A DNA stretch of 64,000 nt, from NCBI GenBank assembly GCA_007922195.1, contig ML682059.1, forward strand, positions 14,440,295-14,504,294. The letters are read 5' to 3'. Below, in pieces: positions 44,440 through 55,447 of this stretch. Positions within the stretch are counted from its first letter, which is position 1, and every line of letters begins with the position of its first letter. The notes beneath the pieces were generated by a model, which made no database searches, was not told the DNA's origin, and saw nothing but the letters and a program-made list of their open reading frames with translations. Origin of the DNA: Podocnemis expansa. Lineage: Eukaryota > Chordata > Testudines > Podocnemididae. Position numbers and translations under genes: made by a program.

Positions 44440-44745
44440 TCAAGAGCAACACTTGTGGGAGTTAGCAAAAGTGGTCACTTCTAAAAGATGGCCTCTCCAG
44501 CCCCTTGGCTCTGAAGGTGGAGCAGAGCACAGCAGCTGCTAGCTGAGTACCCAGCTCTGAAGGTAATGCCTCCACCAGCTGTAGCATAGAAGCAAGTGTG
44601 GCAAACTATGGCATTGCCATCCTTACTTCTCTTCTGCTGCTTGTGGCAGTGCTGCCTTCAGAGCTGAGCCGTCTGAGAATGGCAGCAGCTGGCCAGGCAT
44701 CCAGCTCTAAAGGAAGTAAACTGTGATCACAGACAACAGCTTGTT
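44440..44745. mobile_element. Palindromic MITE-like element
   Basis: Centre 44588-44630 (AGAAGCAAGTGTGGCAAACT ... GCCATCCTTACTTCT) is an imperfect 43-bp palindrome. The pairing extends outwards: AGCTCTGAAGGTAATGCCTC on the left pairs with GCAGTGCTGCCTTCAGAGCT on the right, for a total hairpin of about 165 bp. This GC-richer block lies in AT-rich DNA. The ends of the element are not certain. Confidence 0.6.
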
Positions 44746-44994
44746 ATTCCTCACAGTGAAATTATAGGGATAAAGCATTCCACAGCCCAATAAATAGTCA
44801 GAAAGGTTGTCCCTCTTAGGTTGTATCTAAGGCAGGTTTTACTCTATTTTGAGAGGTAAATGCCTCTTATATAGAAAATAAGAGTGTGTGGATTCATTTT
44901 AAAGAGAATTTCAATTCCTGTTGAATTCTTATGGAATTAAATAGATTTCTCAGAAAGTGGACTGAACAGAAGCATATGGACTTGCTTGCATATG

Positions 44995-45300
44995 GTAAAC
45001 ACAATCAAGTCATGATCGCTTGTAAATAAGCTATCATTAATTTTTAGATCTGTGATTGGTACCTCCTTATCTGTTAGGACAAGGTCTAATACAGAATTAT
45101 CCATGTTGGCTGCAATACTTTTTGAGTTAGCAAATTGTTATCTATTCTGTTTAGAAATTCCAAGGATATTTTAGTACTGGCAGCATTAGGCCTCCAGTAT
45201 ACATCACTCAAATTGAAGTCCCAAAGGATCACACAGCTTTTTTTTTTTTTCCTTTCTACATCACTGATGAGACAGAGCCTACAAAAGCACTGTCAATTTA
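44995..45300 (-). pseudogene. CR1 LINE endonuclease fragment
   Basis: On the minus strand one frame reads SCVILWDFNLSDVYWRPNAA then STKISLEFLNRIDNNLL. This matches the CR1 apurinic-endonuclease segment (VVGDFNLPDI.W) and what follows it. The catalytic GDFN is WDFN here. Further down, RRYQSQI and stops mark decay. It is an internal CR1 piece with no RT beside it. Confidence 0.72.
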
Positions 45301-46675
45301 ATTTTTTCTTGTAATGACTTAAATGGGATATTGTAATGCATGGTAACTTAAGGTATTTAACTTTTCCTGTTAAATACCAGATTGTTAAAACTGTATATTG
45401 CTAGAAAGGGAACAGCTAAGTTTGATAAACGAAGAGAAATAGTGGGATTTTATTTGGATTTAAGATTCTTTAATATTCAAGAATTGCTTGCATCAAGACC
45501 ATTCTTGCATCTCTTCTTTTAAGTAAGTGAAATAAACTTTCTTCAGATTCATAAGACCTAACTGAAATCACTCCCCACTGCCCATCTACAAACTGTCTAG
45601 GTTGGCCAAAATAAATCAAAGAGGATTTGCCTACACTTCAATGAAATTCCTTTGCCTGTTTATGAATTGTTTTAGTTATCTGTGATATATTACCAATGAT
45701 ATCACTATAGATTCTGGAAATAATATACTTGGTTTTAATTTACATAGAGAATAGAATCCCAACCAGAGCAGACACACTCTTAAAGTGTACTCTGTTGGAA
45801 TCTTACCACAGAAACAGATACAGAAGAGATTGTGAGTGGAATTTATTGTTTATTGTGTGTGTGGTTCTTCTCCCTCTCCCAACCCCAACTACAATGTCAT
45901 AGCTAATAATTGTGATTACTTTGTCTTTGACAGCAGTTTCCCCTGTGGCATGCAAAAGAGCCTAATTCATCTTAAAAAGTGGGACGCACACCCCTGAATT
46001 GACAGTAAGAAAGACAGCTATTAACATTTAACATTTCTTGTTTAACATTTCTTGTTTCTCTGCAGTACACAATTTCAGTAATTTGGGAGATGAGGGTTGC
46101 TCCAACTTGAAGCACTCCTTTCTAATGCACACATTCACTGCTATGTCTCCAGATAAATAAGGATGTGACTGTTCATTGGTATAAAAGAAGGCGTGTAGAT
46201 GTTTAATCAATTTCTCTTTAAAAAAAAATGTCAGGACATTCCTAGGTATGGATGACACCTGGATTGACAAACTCTTTGACAAACTCTCCTGACTGTAATG
46301 CAGATGCATTGATCTAGCTAATAAATTATCCATGAAATTTGAGTTTCAAGAGAGACAGTCGCTCAATCACAGTATGCCAGCCTACCCACTAATGCAGAAA
46401 AGGATGGTGGAATATCTTGCTATCTTTATTCTGACATTGAACCAAGCATTGTGATATGATCCTTGACCATGACAGAGTATATTTGTGCCAATCTACTAGT
46501 GCAAAGTGGACCTAAAGCCAGTGGAGCCTGCCAAAAAATAACGGACTGGAGGATCCTCAAATGGCAGACAGTAGCCATAATGGCTTTTACGTCATATCTC
46601 TTCCCTGTGGTTAGCGACAATGTGTAGCTTGGGGAAGAGAGGGCTAAATACACAAAAGGGTCTTAGATTCACTGT
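45301..46675. other. AT-rich intronic sequence, nothing recognised
   Basis: No recognised repeat. Minus-strand frames 46333-46028 and 46653-46426 lack any family signature. Confidence 0.45.
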
Positions 46676-46677
46676 TG

Positions 46678-47110
46678 CAGTGCTTAATTTGTAGGTGGCC
46701 TGCTGCCCAGTGGACTGCACAGCCCTGAGTTAGGTTCCTAGGCTCCCTATACAATATATGGAGAGATTAAGGCCCTAGGAGTGGAATTCATAAAAATCAG
46801 CTTGCTAAAAAGGTACTGCATAAGCTACCCAGTAGGAAATACTGAAAAGAGGGAAGTGGCCTAAGTGCCATCTCTCAAACAAGATCCAAAGGGGCAGCCG
46901 TGTTAGTCTAGTTCAGTAAAACAAACAAGAAGCCCTGTGATATAGATATAGATATAGATATATTGGTTCTTCTTTAGCCAATAGTCCACTGGTAAGAGCA
47001 CTCACCCAAGATTTGGACACCCAGATTCAACTCTCCCCTCTGGCTGAAGTGTAGAAAGAATTTGCGCTCTGGTCCTCCATCCCCTAGAAGGACACCCAAA
47101 ACCAATGGGC
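46678..47110. repeat. Composite repeat (copy 2) interrupted by a PLE fragment
   Basis: Starts with a MITE left end CAGTGCTTAATTTGT, then a block with CCTAGGCTCCCTATACAATA that is the reverse of the TATATAGGGAGCCC block at 59268. A PLE tip follows at 46886, a microsatellite at 46939, then tRNA-like boxes GGTAAGAGCACTCACCCAAG and CCCAGATTCAACTCTCCCCT (46990-47040). Confidence 0.45.
46882..46964 (-). mobile_element. PLE type-B tip fused to a GATATA microsatellite
   Basis: TCCAAAGGGGCAGCCGTGTT AGTCTAG and AGAAGCCCTGTGATATAGAT. The element tip is the same as the left end of the palindrome at 2397, but after about 50 bp it breaks into (GATATA)n. A possible other end (GTGCCACAGGGCTCATTGCT) is at 47165. 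Confidence 0.65.
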
Positions 47111-47279
47111 TGCAGGATGGAAGAACAAGGTTTTCTGATTTTCTGCTTCTGAGACTTTTTATAAAGTGCCACAGGGCTCATTGCTTTTTCTGATAGGCTG
47201 AGGAGCTAGTAAGGTTATAGTGTCAAGCAAGACAGCACCCATGAAAGCCCTGACTGGAGGATCACCTATCGCCATAGAG

Positions 47280-47780
47280 TGATCAGACCACATTATTTAA
47301 GTGAGAAGAAGGAAAAGGAAGTTTTTCTGGACAACACAGTGATTTCCTGTCATGATTGTATTGAACAATAATTTTGCCTGCCTTCAACATCCAACCCTGT
47401 TCCTGATTCCTGCTTTGTTCCTGTGTGCCTGAATCCTGAATTTGCCCGTTTTCACCATGCCCCAGTTTCATCCTTGATCCTTGCCTCTCCAGTTTCTGCC
47501 TTTACACCTTGCCTCCAACCATCAGTTACTAGATCCTGCTCTGACCATGGCCTCTGACTTCTGACCCTGATTTTGGCTTCACTATTGTCTCTCGCATTTG
47601 GTATCTGACTTCAGCTGTGGTCCTCAGCTTTCATTCCTTCTTCTGATGCTGACCATGGCTTCTTTCCCGAACCTGGGTGCCTGCCCTGCCCACTCTAGAC
47701 TAGGCCAGACTGGCTACATCCCAGTGCATAACAGTTTGCTTATGCCTTCATTCGCCTGTGTTTCCAAGTGCTGAGGAGTT
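47280..47780. other. CT-rich unclassified block
   Basis: 47380-47690 has recurring TGACC/CCTGA words (for example TTCTGACCCTGATTTTGGCT), giving a pyrimidine-rich, quasi-repetitive texture. Similar sequence is found in sauropsid LTR-type elements. No ends identified. Confidence 0.3.
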
Positions 47781-49945
47781 AAATTAAAGTTTTGTTTAGA
47801 AGTAACTGCAGGGGGGAGCCAATACACTAGGAAATAAAGGGTATCTATTTTCCCTCAGATAATTTAGAGAATAAGTACAGTGGAACAAATTGAGACCTGG
47901 TGTAAGACAGTACAATTTTCCAGGCATCTGCACCTTATTCTGCCAGCACTAAATTTATTCCACATTGACAACAAGCATCAAAACCTATCTGTAAAATCAT
48001 ATTTTCCCCTTAAAGCTTATGGAGAAGAAAGCAATAATGCATGACATAAAGAGGAAGCTTATAGTCCCTATAAGCAACAAGGAGGTTTGGGAACATCATC
48101 GTATGACATAAAACCATGAAATGAGAGTAAAAACTGTGCCTTGGGAAATAATCATACGTATTTAATGTTACTCAGTAGACCACAAAGTCACAAAAACAAC
48201 AATTAAATCAATAAGAAGGATGAAGAACCAACTGCTGGCATCTAGATAGCAGACACAGCATGTTAGAACATTCAGACAGGAAGCCCCAGTTGCACTGATC
48301 ACATTCTGAATTATTGCTATTCTGTGTTACAGCACATAGCTATGAATGTTAGACTCTTCAGAAATGCTTTTAAGAAAAGCAGTAACAATGTCTATATTTA
48401 GACCATTTAAAACCATCCATTATAAACCTTTTTCTGGCATTTTTAACATTAAAAACTCTATGCTTTGTAGTAGACCTTTAAATACGGCATGGTAAAGAAG
48501 GCACTTTTCTCTGTCCCCAGGAAAATTATTTAGATTGGGTTGTGTTAGGAGAAGGTCAGAAAACACCACTTCCCATGCCCGATCTGTTACAGAGTGTACC
48601 AGAGGCTGACTTGTAATGAGTCATTGGCAAGGAAGAGGCTGGCATCCTAACAACACACCATAAGAAAAAGGAGTTTTTTTCTTTGTTTTTTTTTTTTTTT
48701 TTAAGTCTTTAAAAGCTGTTTGATATATTATGTCAAATTATTTTAATTGGATCAGGCTTTTTAATCATTACAACATGAATGTTTTATACCCCTAAATTGC
48801 TCATGCACACTGAACCTTAACTCTATTTAAATGAAATTTTCTGCTTGATAATATATATAGGCTGTGTTGATAGACAGACAGTCCCGCTGTACAAGCATAT
48901 GTTAATTTAGGGAACTATGTGATAAACTCTACTGAACATGCACCTGTGATCACAGTTCCTGTATGCTTCCCACTAATCTCTCTCTACAGTACTTATTCTA
49001 ACATTCCCAAATTTTAACCAACTTCATACAGCTGTCACTTAAAAAAAAAAAAAAAGCAGCTGACCTAGGAAAAATTATCTCCTTTTCTTTTAAAGATGAT
49101 TTTCTCCTCAAATTTATCTAAGAGGCAACTGTAAAACAGGACACTACTCACCCTTGAACTACTGACAAATTTCAGGCTAACTATATAGCAAATCATCAGC
49201 AGTAAAAGAAAAAAAAAGGTGCCTTAAATCATTGGGCATTTGAGAGTCTGATTTACAGAAATTCTGTTTTGTATAGTATAATGAACTCCCAGCTCATCAC
49301 TGCGTACCTAGTTGAAATGAGCTTTCAGGACAAGATGTAGCTAGTACAGGGCACTATGTTACCCCATTCAACATCTGTCCACATAAGAGCAACCAGAACA
49401 AGTAGCAATATACTCAGGTAAGAAGAGAAATCTGGAAGAGAGCTTGAGCACAGAAGAAGGAGGCTGGAGCTGACAGCTTGGGAGCTGGCGAGGGAGGGAA
49501 TTCTAGGTAGCATAGCCCAAGGGCTGTGCAGAGCTACGTCCTGTTGCTGACAGCAGGCCAGCAGTAGCTTACACTGAAGAATACAAAACAGCAGCCTGCA
49601 AGCTTAGAAATCTTTGCTTCTGTACCTGCCATGTATAAGACTGAGTTAGGACCTGCTTGATTGATATTGTCTTGGTCGAAGTCTTTGTGCCTTGAGTATG
49701 TGCACCCTCCAATTTTGGCACTCCTAGTAAAATAATTCCCAGCTTCTCATTTAAAATGTGTGTGCGTTTTTATGTGATCCCACTAGGGACTAGAGCCTAC
49801 ATAACCACATTCTCAGAGCATCTACTGTCCTTATCTCCGAGGTCACAGGACACAGAGTATGCTACCAGACATCCACAGGGGGATTGCAATGGTGATGATG
49901 ACAATAGCCTGAATAAGTTTGTAATATGTAATACTAACTGTAAAG
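47781..49945. other. AT-rich intronic sequence, nothing recognised
   Basis: Includes poly-T (48675-48705) and poly-A (49038-49056) runs. No supported gene or named repeat. Confidence 0.45.
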
Positions 49946-49949
49946 ATAG

Positions 49950-50645
49950 TGAATCTTAACCTTCTTGGGATTTAGAGAGCTTTGCCCCTTTAAAACCTTG
50001 TCAATAGGCAAGGGAAGAGCAGAAAGTTCTACAGCCATGGAGAGAAGTAGAACAGCAGGGACAAGGGTGTATCTGCAGCTCCAGACAAGAGGCCTACTGT
50101 GAGGATGCAATCACACAGTGAAACAACCAAAAAAAGCCTGAAGCCTGGAAGGAACAAGCAGCCAACCATGGATGCCCCATTCCTGGAGCCAGAAGGAGCA
50201 CTGTGCCAGGAAGGAATCGCCCGGGAAGTATAAACAGAGCTGGACCCAGGATGACTGTTGCTCAGAACCGTGACAAACACTGAGCCTTGGACTTTGCACT
50301 GGGAAGAAGGAAGGAAGCTGTAGGTAGGTAGTGGGGAGGATGTCACTCTGTGTGGGTTTGCAGAGAGTGACAGAAGGAGGCATGGAGTGGTTTGCTTGGA
50401 AGTTTACTGGTGCCAAAGCCAGCTAAGAGCATCAGAGACTCACAGCCTTTTTGGAACTCTGCTAGGATTCCTGAACTCTGAGTCTGACTGCATTGCTTAG
50501 TGTTTACTCTTTCATAGTGTGGTACTACTGGCCTGTGGGACCTTGTATAGGATGTAACCCTGTTCTACCATGCCCCTAGCTCCCCTTGTTGTTTTTCTCC
50601 ATTTGTTCCTCAGTAAATAAATATTTCCCTTTCCTATATCTATTG
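49950..50645 (+). mobile_element. LTR-like block (unclassified)
   Basis: A GC-richer block ending in a polyadenylation-like AATAAATAT at about 50617, followed by a GT-rich stretch. That layout fits the R-U5 part of an LTR or the 3' end of a retroelement. Frames on both strands (50029-50416) lack domains. Ends and target duplication were not found. Confidence 0.35.
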
Positions 50646-50796
50646 TACTATTGCAGTGTATGTGATTATTCTGGAGGGTGGGTTGGGGGGTTGGAATAGG
50701 GGCCCCTGAGGTGAAAGGGGGTTTCCCTGCTGAGTTGCTGTGTGAAACTTTTCTTGGCTGGAGTTGCCTGCAGAGAAGACTCCATTTTGGCCATAA

Positions 50797-51250
50797 GGGC
50801 TATGTCTACACTAGCAAATTAACTTGGACTAAAGAGGCTTAGTTTGGACTAATTTAGCACTTGGCTACACTAGGCATTCCTTGGTATGAACTAAGAAATT
50901 TCTTAGTTCAGACTAAGGAAAGCTTAGTTTGAACTTGTAAGTATTGGCACTTAGTCCAGACCTACATGCTTAGTTTGAACTTTAGTTCGAACTAGGTGTG
51001 GGCAAGACTCAGACTAAGGCTTAGTTCAAACTTAAGAAGCTCAGACTAAGCCAGTTAGTTCAAACTAAATGTGTGTTTTAGTTTGAACTAAGTGTCAGTT
51101 TGAACTAGAACGTGCAGTTAGTTCGAACTAACCATCTCAAGATTAGTTTGAACTAACCTCAAACTAACCTGAGCTTAGTTCGAACTAACCTCGAACTTCT
51201 CAGTTTGGACTAAGAAGTCTGAACTAACTGTGACTAGTGTAGACACACCC
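50797..51250. mobile_element. MITE made of TTAGTTYGAACTAA palindromes
   Basis: Ends GGGCTATGTCTACACTAG and CTAGTGTAGACACACCC are near-perfect 18-bp inverted repeats. Between them, copies of the self-complementary word TTAGTTYGAACTAA and its half sites recur at least ten times in 454 bp (for example near 50985, 51118 and 51176). No coding capacity. Confidence 0.85.
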
Positions 51251-51274
51251 AAGGGCACTAAAGTTACATAAGAA

Positions 51275-51440
51275 CTGGAAGAATTTACCTAGGGAGTTTG
51301 AGGAATCTTGGTCACTGAAGGTTTTAAAGATGAGTTACACAAACCCTGTCAGGGATCTCTGTATGTCACTTAGTCCTGATTCAGAACAGGGGTTTGGCTA
51401 GCCACTAGATAACCTATCAAGATCCCCTAGAGTGTTACAT
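51275..51440 (+). mobile_element. CR1 LINE 3' UTR end
   Basis: Plus-strand block GGAATCTTGGTCACTGAAGG, TTTTAAAGATGAGTTACACA, TGTCAGGGATCTCTGTATGT, then CAGGGGTTTGGCTAGCCACT. This matches the segment after the ORF2 stop in turtle/bird CR1 copies. Strongly 5'-truncated. Confidence 0.65.
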
Positions 51441-51544
51441 TTTCATAATTCAATTAAATGGTTAAAGTTTCTCTTCTTCAGAGGCTATACAGTTGGAGGC
51501 TGGCTTTATATACAGAAAGATGCAATGAAAAAGTCAACCCTTTT

Positions 51545-52440
51545 TCATAGATTTATAGATTCCAAGACCAGAAGATACAATTTTGATCATCTAGGCTTGC
51601 CTCTTAGGCAACAAAGGCTAGAGAGCTTCCCCAAAATAATCCCAAGAGCATAACTGTTAGAAAAGCATCAAATTTGATTTAAAAAATTTTAGTAATAGAA
51701 AATCTATCACTATCCCTGTAAATTGTTCCAGTGGTTAATTCCTCTTACTGTTAAAAATGTATACCTTATTTCTAGTCTGATTTTGTCTAGTTTACACTTC
51801 CAGACATTAGCTCATGGTATACCTTTCTCTGCTAGATTAAAGAGCCCATTAAATATTTGTTCTTCATAAAGATACTGATACACTGTGATCAAGTCTTAAG
51901 CATCTGTTAAGCTAAACAGATTGAACTCCTTGAGTCAATCAATATATGCAGTGTTTTCTAATCCTTTCTTAGTTCTTGTTTCTCTTCTCTGAACCCTTTC
52001 CAAGTTTTCAACATCCATTTCAATTCTTGAATTGTGGATACCATTACTAGACACAATATTCCTGCAAAAGTTGAGCCTATGCCAAATATAGATAAAATAA
52101 CCTCTTTATTTCTACTTGAGAGTCCTCTGTTCATTCATCCAGCCATCACATTAGCGCTTTTAGCCTCAGCATCATCCTGGGAACTCATGTTCAGCAGATT
52201 ATCCACCACAACCCCCAAATCTTTTTCAGAGTCACTAATTCCCAGGAAAAAGTCCCCCATCCTCACAGTATGGCTTGCATTTTTTCCTAAATGTATGTCT
52301 TTATATTTAACAATGTGTGCAAGCATACTATTGACTTGTGCACAATCTACCAATTGATCCAGATCACTTTCTAGCAGTGACCTATTCACTTCATTATGCA
52401 TCACTCCCTCAATTTTAGTGGCATTTGCAAGATTTATTCA
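51545..52440 (-). pseudogene. CR1 LINE ORF2 C-terminus and 3' end
   Basis: Antisense CR1 with its natural 3' end at 51545 (CATAGATTTATAGATTCCAA). It then passes through the C-terminal region, with AAAGAGCCCATTAAATATTT and CTTCTCTGAACCCTTTCCAA on the plus strand. The minus-strand frame 52404-52135 encodes LDQLVDCAQVNSMLAHIVKY and DSEKDLGVVVDNLLNMSSQD, the CR1 RT/thumb region. It is the most complete antisense CR1 in the window, and it gives the order needed to interpret the split copy at 1680-2960. Confidence 0.82.
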
Positions 52441-55107
52441 TGATGGTTTTCAAATTTTCTTCCAGGTCAGTAGTAACATTTTAAAATGATATTTCAGTTA
52501 CTACAAACAATATTTCATATAACATATTTTCAGTAAAAGATAGCAAGGTGTGGGACAGTATAACCATTTTAGTGCTGTTCATTTGGGATGATCTTTGTGA
52601 CTCCCTTGTTTCATTCCACATGAGAACTCTGGTAACTCTAAGCCTGTACCCTGCCACTATCTAAATTTATTTTTTTCAGCACTGTATATAACATAAGGAA
52701 TATTGTATAGAATCCATTTATGAGGCAAAGTTACCATGTAAATTAAATTGCATTTTTTTTTTTCAAAAACTGTTAAGGAGTAATATTTTGGACATTAAGA
52801 ATTGTTTAAATACTAAGTTTTGTTAATATTTTTACTTCAGTAATAGTTTCTTGTCCTTTTTCACGTGTTACAATGAGCACTGAAAGCATTAGTAAAGTTC
52901 AGAATTAAAGTACCACTGGCATGTGGAATAATAGGGCTATTTACAATTCAGAGCTATTATTTCAGACTGCCAGCAAAGTCTGGAAGACATCCTTGCACCG
53001 GTTATAGTCAAGTAGCATTTGAAGTTTGTCTCCAAAACCATAACAGCTAGAGACTATTTTAAAACAAAACAAGAAGATATCCAAAACCCTCTCCATCCCT
53101 TTCCTATTCAGAAACATTGCTGACTAAGCTCACATTTAAAAATATGTTAGCAATGTAAGCAGTACATTTACTAATACTGAGTGTACAATGCATTATAATG
53201 TTTGTAATTGAAATGTCAACATTTGCAAAAGGTAGGGCAGTCATTTCCCATTCTCAGTAAAGCACAGCAACAGCAGTATGTCAGAGATTACTGTGTTCTC
53301 ACATATGTCAACAGTTACCTTTTAACAGAGAAAGCTGTATATGGTGCTAACTGACTATACCAACACATTAGTAATTGTAAAGTTTATAGACAGCATGGTT
53401 ATATTTACTCACATATATTAACATTTTTAAAAATCTCATGAACTCTTATCCATTTCCTTACTAGAATCTCTCCGCAGAGATTTCACTAACATGATTTCAT
53501 GTATGCCAGATCATATTTAACAGACTGCATTCCCTGAAAAGACAGCAAGGTCTAATTTTGAATTTTTTTTTTAAATGAATTCAATCTAACAAGAAGACAC
53601 AATTTTCTACTAACTTCTGCTTCTTTCACCACCAGTGAATTAAGAAAGATTTTTATATCTTTTAAAAAGGGGAATCTCACACTTCATTCACAATGGGGAC
53701 CACATCCTAGAGATAGTCTTGAAAACACCATGTTTTGCATTTGTCGTTCAAAACTTGATCTGTTCAATTAGGGCTGCATGTCTGAATGTCCTAATATGCT
53801 ATTTCTGCTCTCGTGGACTCAACTCCTTTGCCTCTCAGCTTCCCCACCTATAAAACAGAGATCAAAATACTTAACATCTATTAAAGACATTCAGAACTCC
53901 AGCGAAAGTTTTTATACATGTAACATATAAGATAGCTTTTCTAGTTTGCATATACTCATTAATATCTTTCCCTGTCTGTTTTTATAACTAGGACACATCA
54001 AGATGTGCATTAGTAGACTATGGAATACATGCTTCGGCATTATTGCACTGTCCTTCATAAACTAAAGTGGGAACATCTGAATAGCTCTCATTTAACTTTG
54101 TAACAGAAAGTAGTCTGAAAGTAGCCAGAAAGCCACAAATGCTCCTAAAATAAAGTATCTGGAACTTCAGCTCTGGATTTCTCATTTTGCATGGAGCACT
54201 CTCTGGAAGAACTGTGATTTGGTAGAATCTATCTACGTAACAAGAGTTTTGTAGATGTAAATTCCAGCACAGAAGTGCTAGCACTTGAAGAGTACATGAC
54301 TAGGTGCTAGTGTAAAGAAAAGGAGTTCACCAAAATGAAGTCCTTAGGATCAAGTTCCCAGCTCATATAAACTGCGATATCTCCACGGAATTCAATTTAT
54401 CTCAGGGGAGGTCTTCATTGACAGCAGCAAAGCCTTTGCTGTCAGTTCAAACTTCTTGGTTGACTACTCAGGTCTCTGAAGATCCGCTCAGCCAATCAGG
54501 AAGCTCAATCCTAGAGTACCACCCCAGCAACTAGGTAGCACTGAGTCGAAGGGAGGCACAGTAGACAAGCTGCAAGTTACGCATTCAAACCGAGATACAC
54601 AAGTTATTTTAAGTAATTTGCGTTTCTCAGTTTGATTTTCACTGAAAAGAGCAGGCAGCATAGACGTACCCTCAGATGTGTGTTCTGGCCCATTGGATTC
54701 AAAACTCTATTCTAATATTTACCAAAAGAGTCGGCTTGATGCCTAGCAAAGAGCATTATTAATACATGGGTTTTTTGAGTTATGAGTTTTGACTATTTAA
54801 GAATTACTCAGGCATCAAGACCTTTTAGAACAAAAAATAGAACAGAGGGACAACAAGATAAAAATCCAGTGTTTAACAACTAGATTTTTTTCAATAGTCT
54901 GAGAAAAAACATAGTTGCTTCAGCCTTTTGTCAGAGTATGCCTTCTTTGTCTGTAAATAAATAAAAAAAAAATAATAAACTCGGATATTATATGATGTAC
55001 TAAAAATGGTACTAAAATGGGGAACTTAACTGAATTTATTATAATAATTAAAATGTGTATACAAGGGAAGTCAACTGTAAGTGATACAGCTTTGGAAAAA
55101 ATACCAT
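52441..55107. other. Long AT-rich intronic sequence, nothing recognised
   Basis: No recognised repeat or coding sequence in 2.7 kb. Minus-strand frames 54284-54018 and 55120-54920 lack family motifs. Confidence 0.5.
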
Positions 55108-55447
55108 AGGTTATGTTCACACTTAAACTGTTATTTCAAAATAAGTTATTTCGAAATGAGTTAATTCAAATTAAGAAAATGTTAATTTGAATTAAGGGAA
55201 AGTCTGCTTTTGAAATGGCTGTTATTTCAAAATGGTTATTTCGAAATAAGCCCGTTTGGACATGTTGTTTCAAAACAGTTGTTTCAAAACAATGGTGTTG
55301 TTTCAATACATGTCTGAACGTGGTTGTTTCGAAACAACCGTTTCAAAACAACGGCCATTTCAATTTCCTTCATGTGGACATAAGAATTTTTATTTCAAAA
55401 CAACGAGTGTTGTTTCGAAAAAAAAAACTGTCACCTGAACACAGCCG
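55108..55447. mobile_element. MITE made of TTCGAA-centred palindromes
   Basis: Ends GGTTATGTTCACACTTAA and (reverse complement) CGGCTGTGTTCAGGTGACAG are imperfect inverted repeats. Inside are TTATTTCGAAATAA, ATTTCGAAAT, TGTTTCGAAACA and their variants (TTATTTCAAAATGG and others). The frames 55215-55457 (Cys/Phe-rich) only translate these repeats. Confidence 0.75.
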
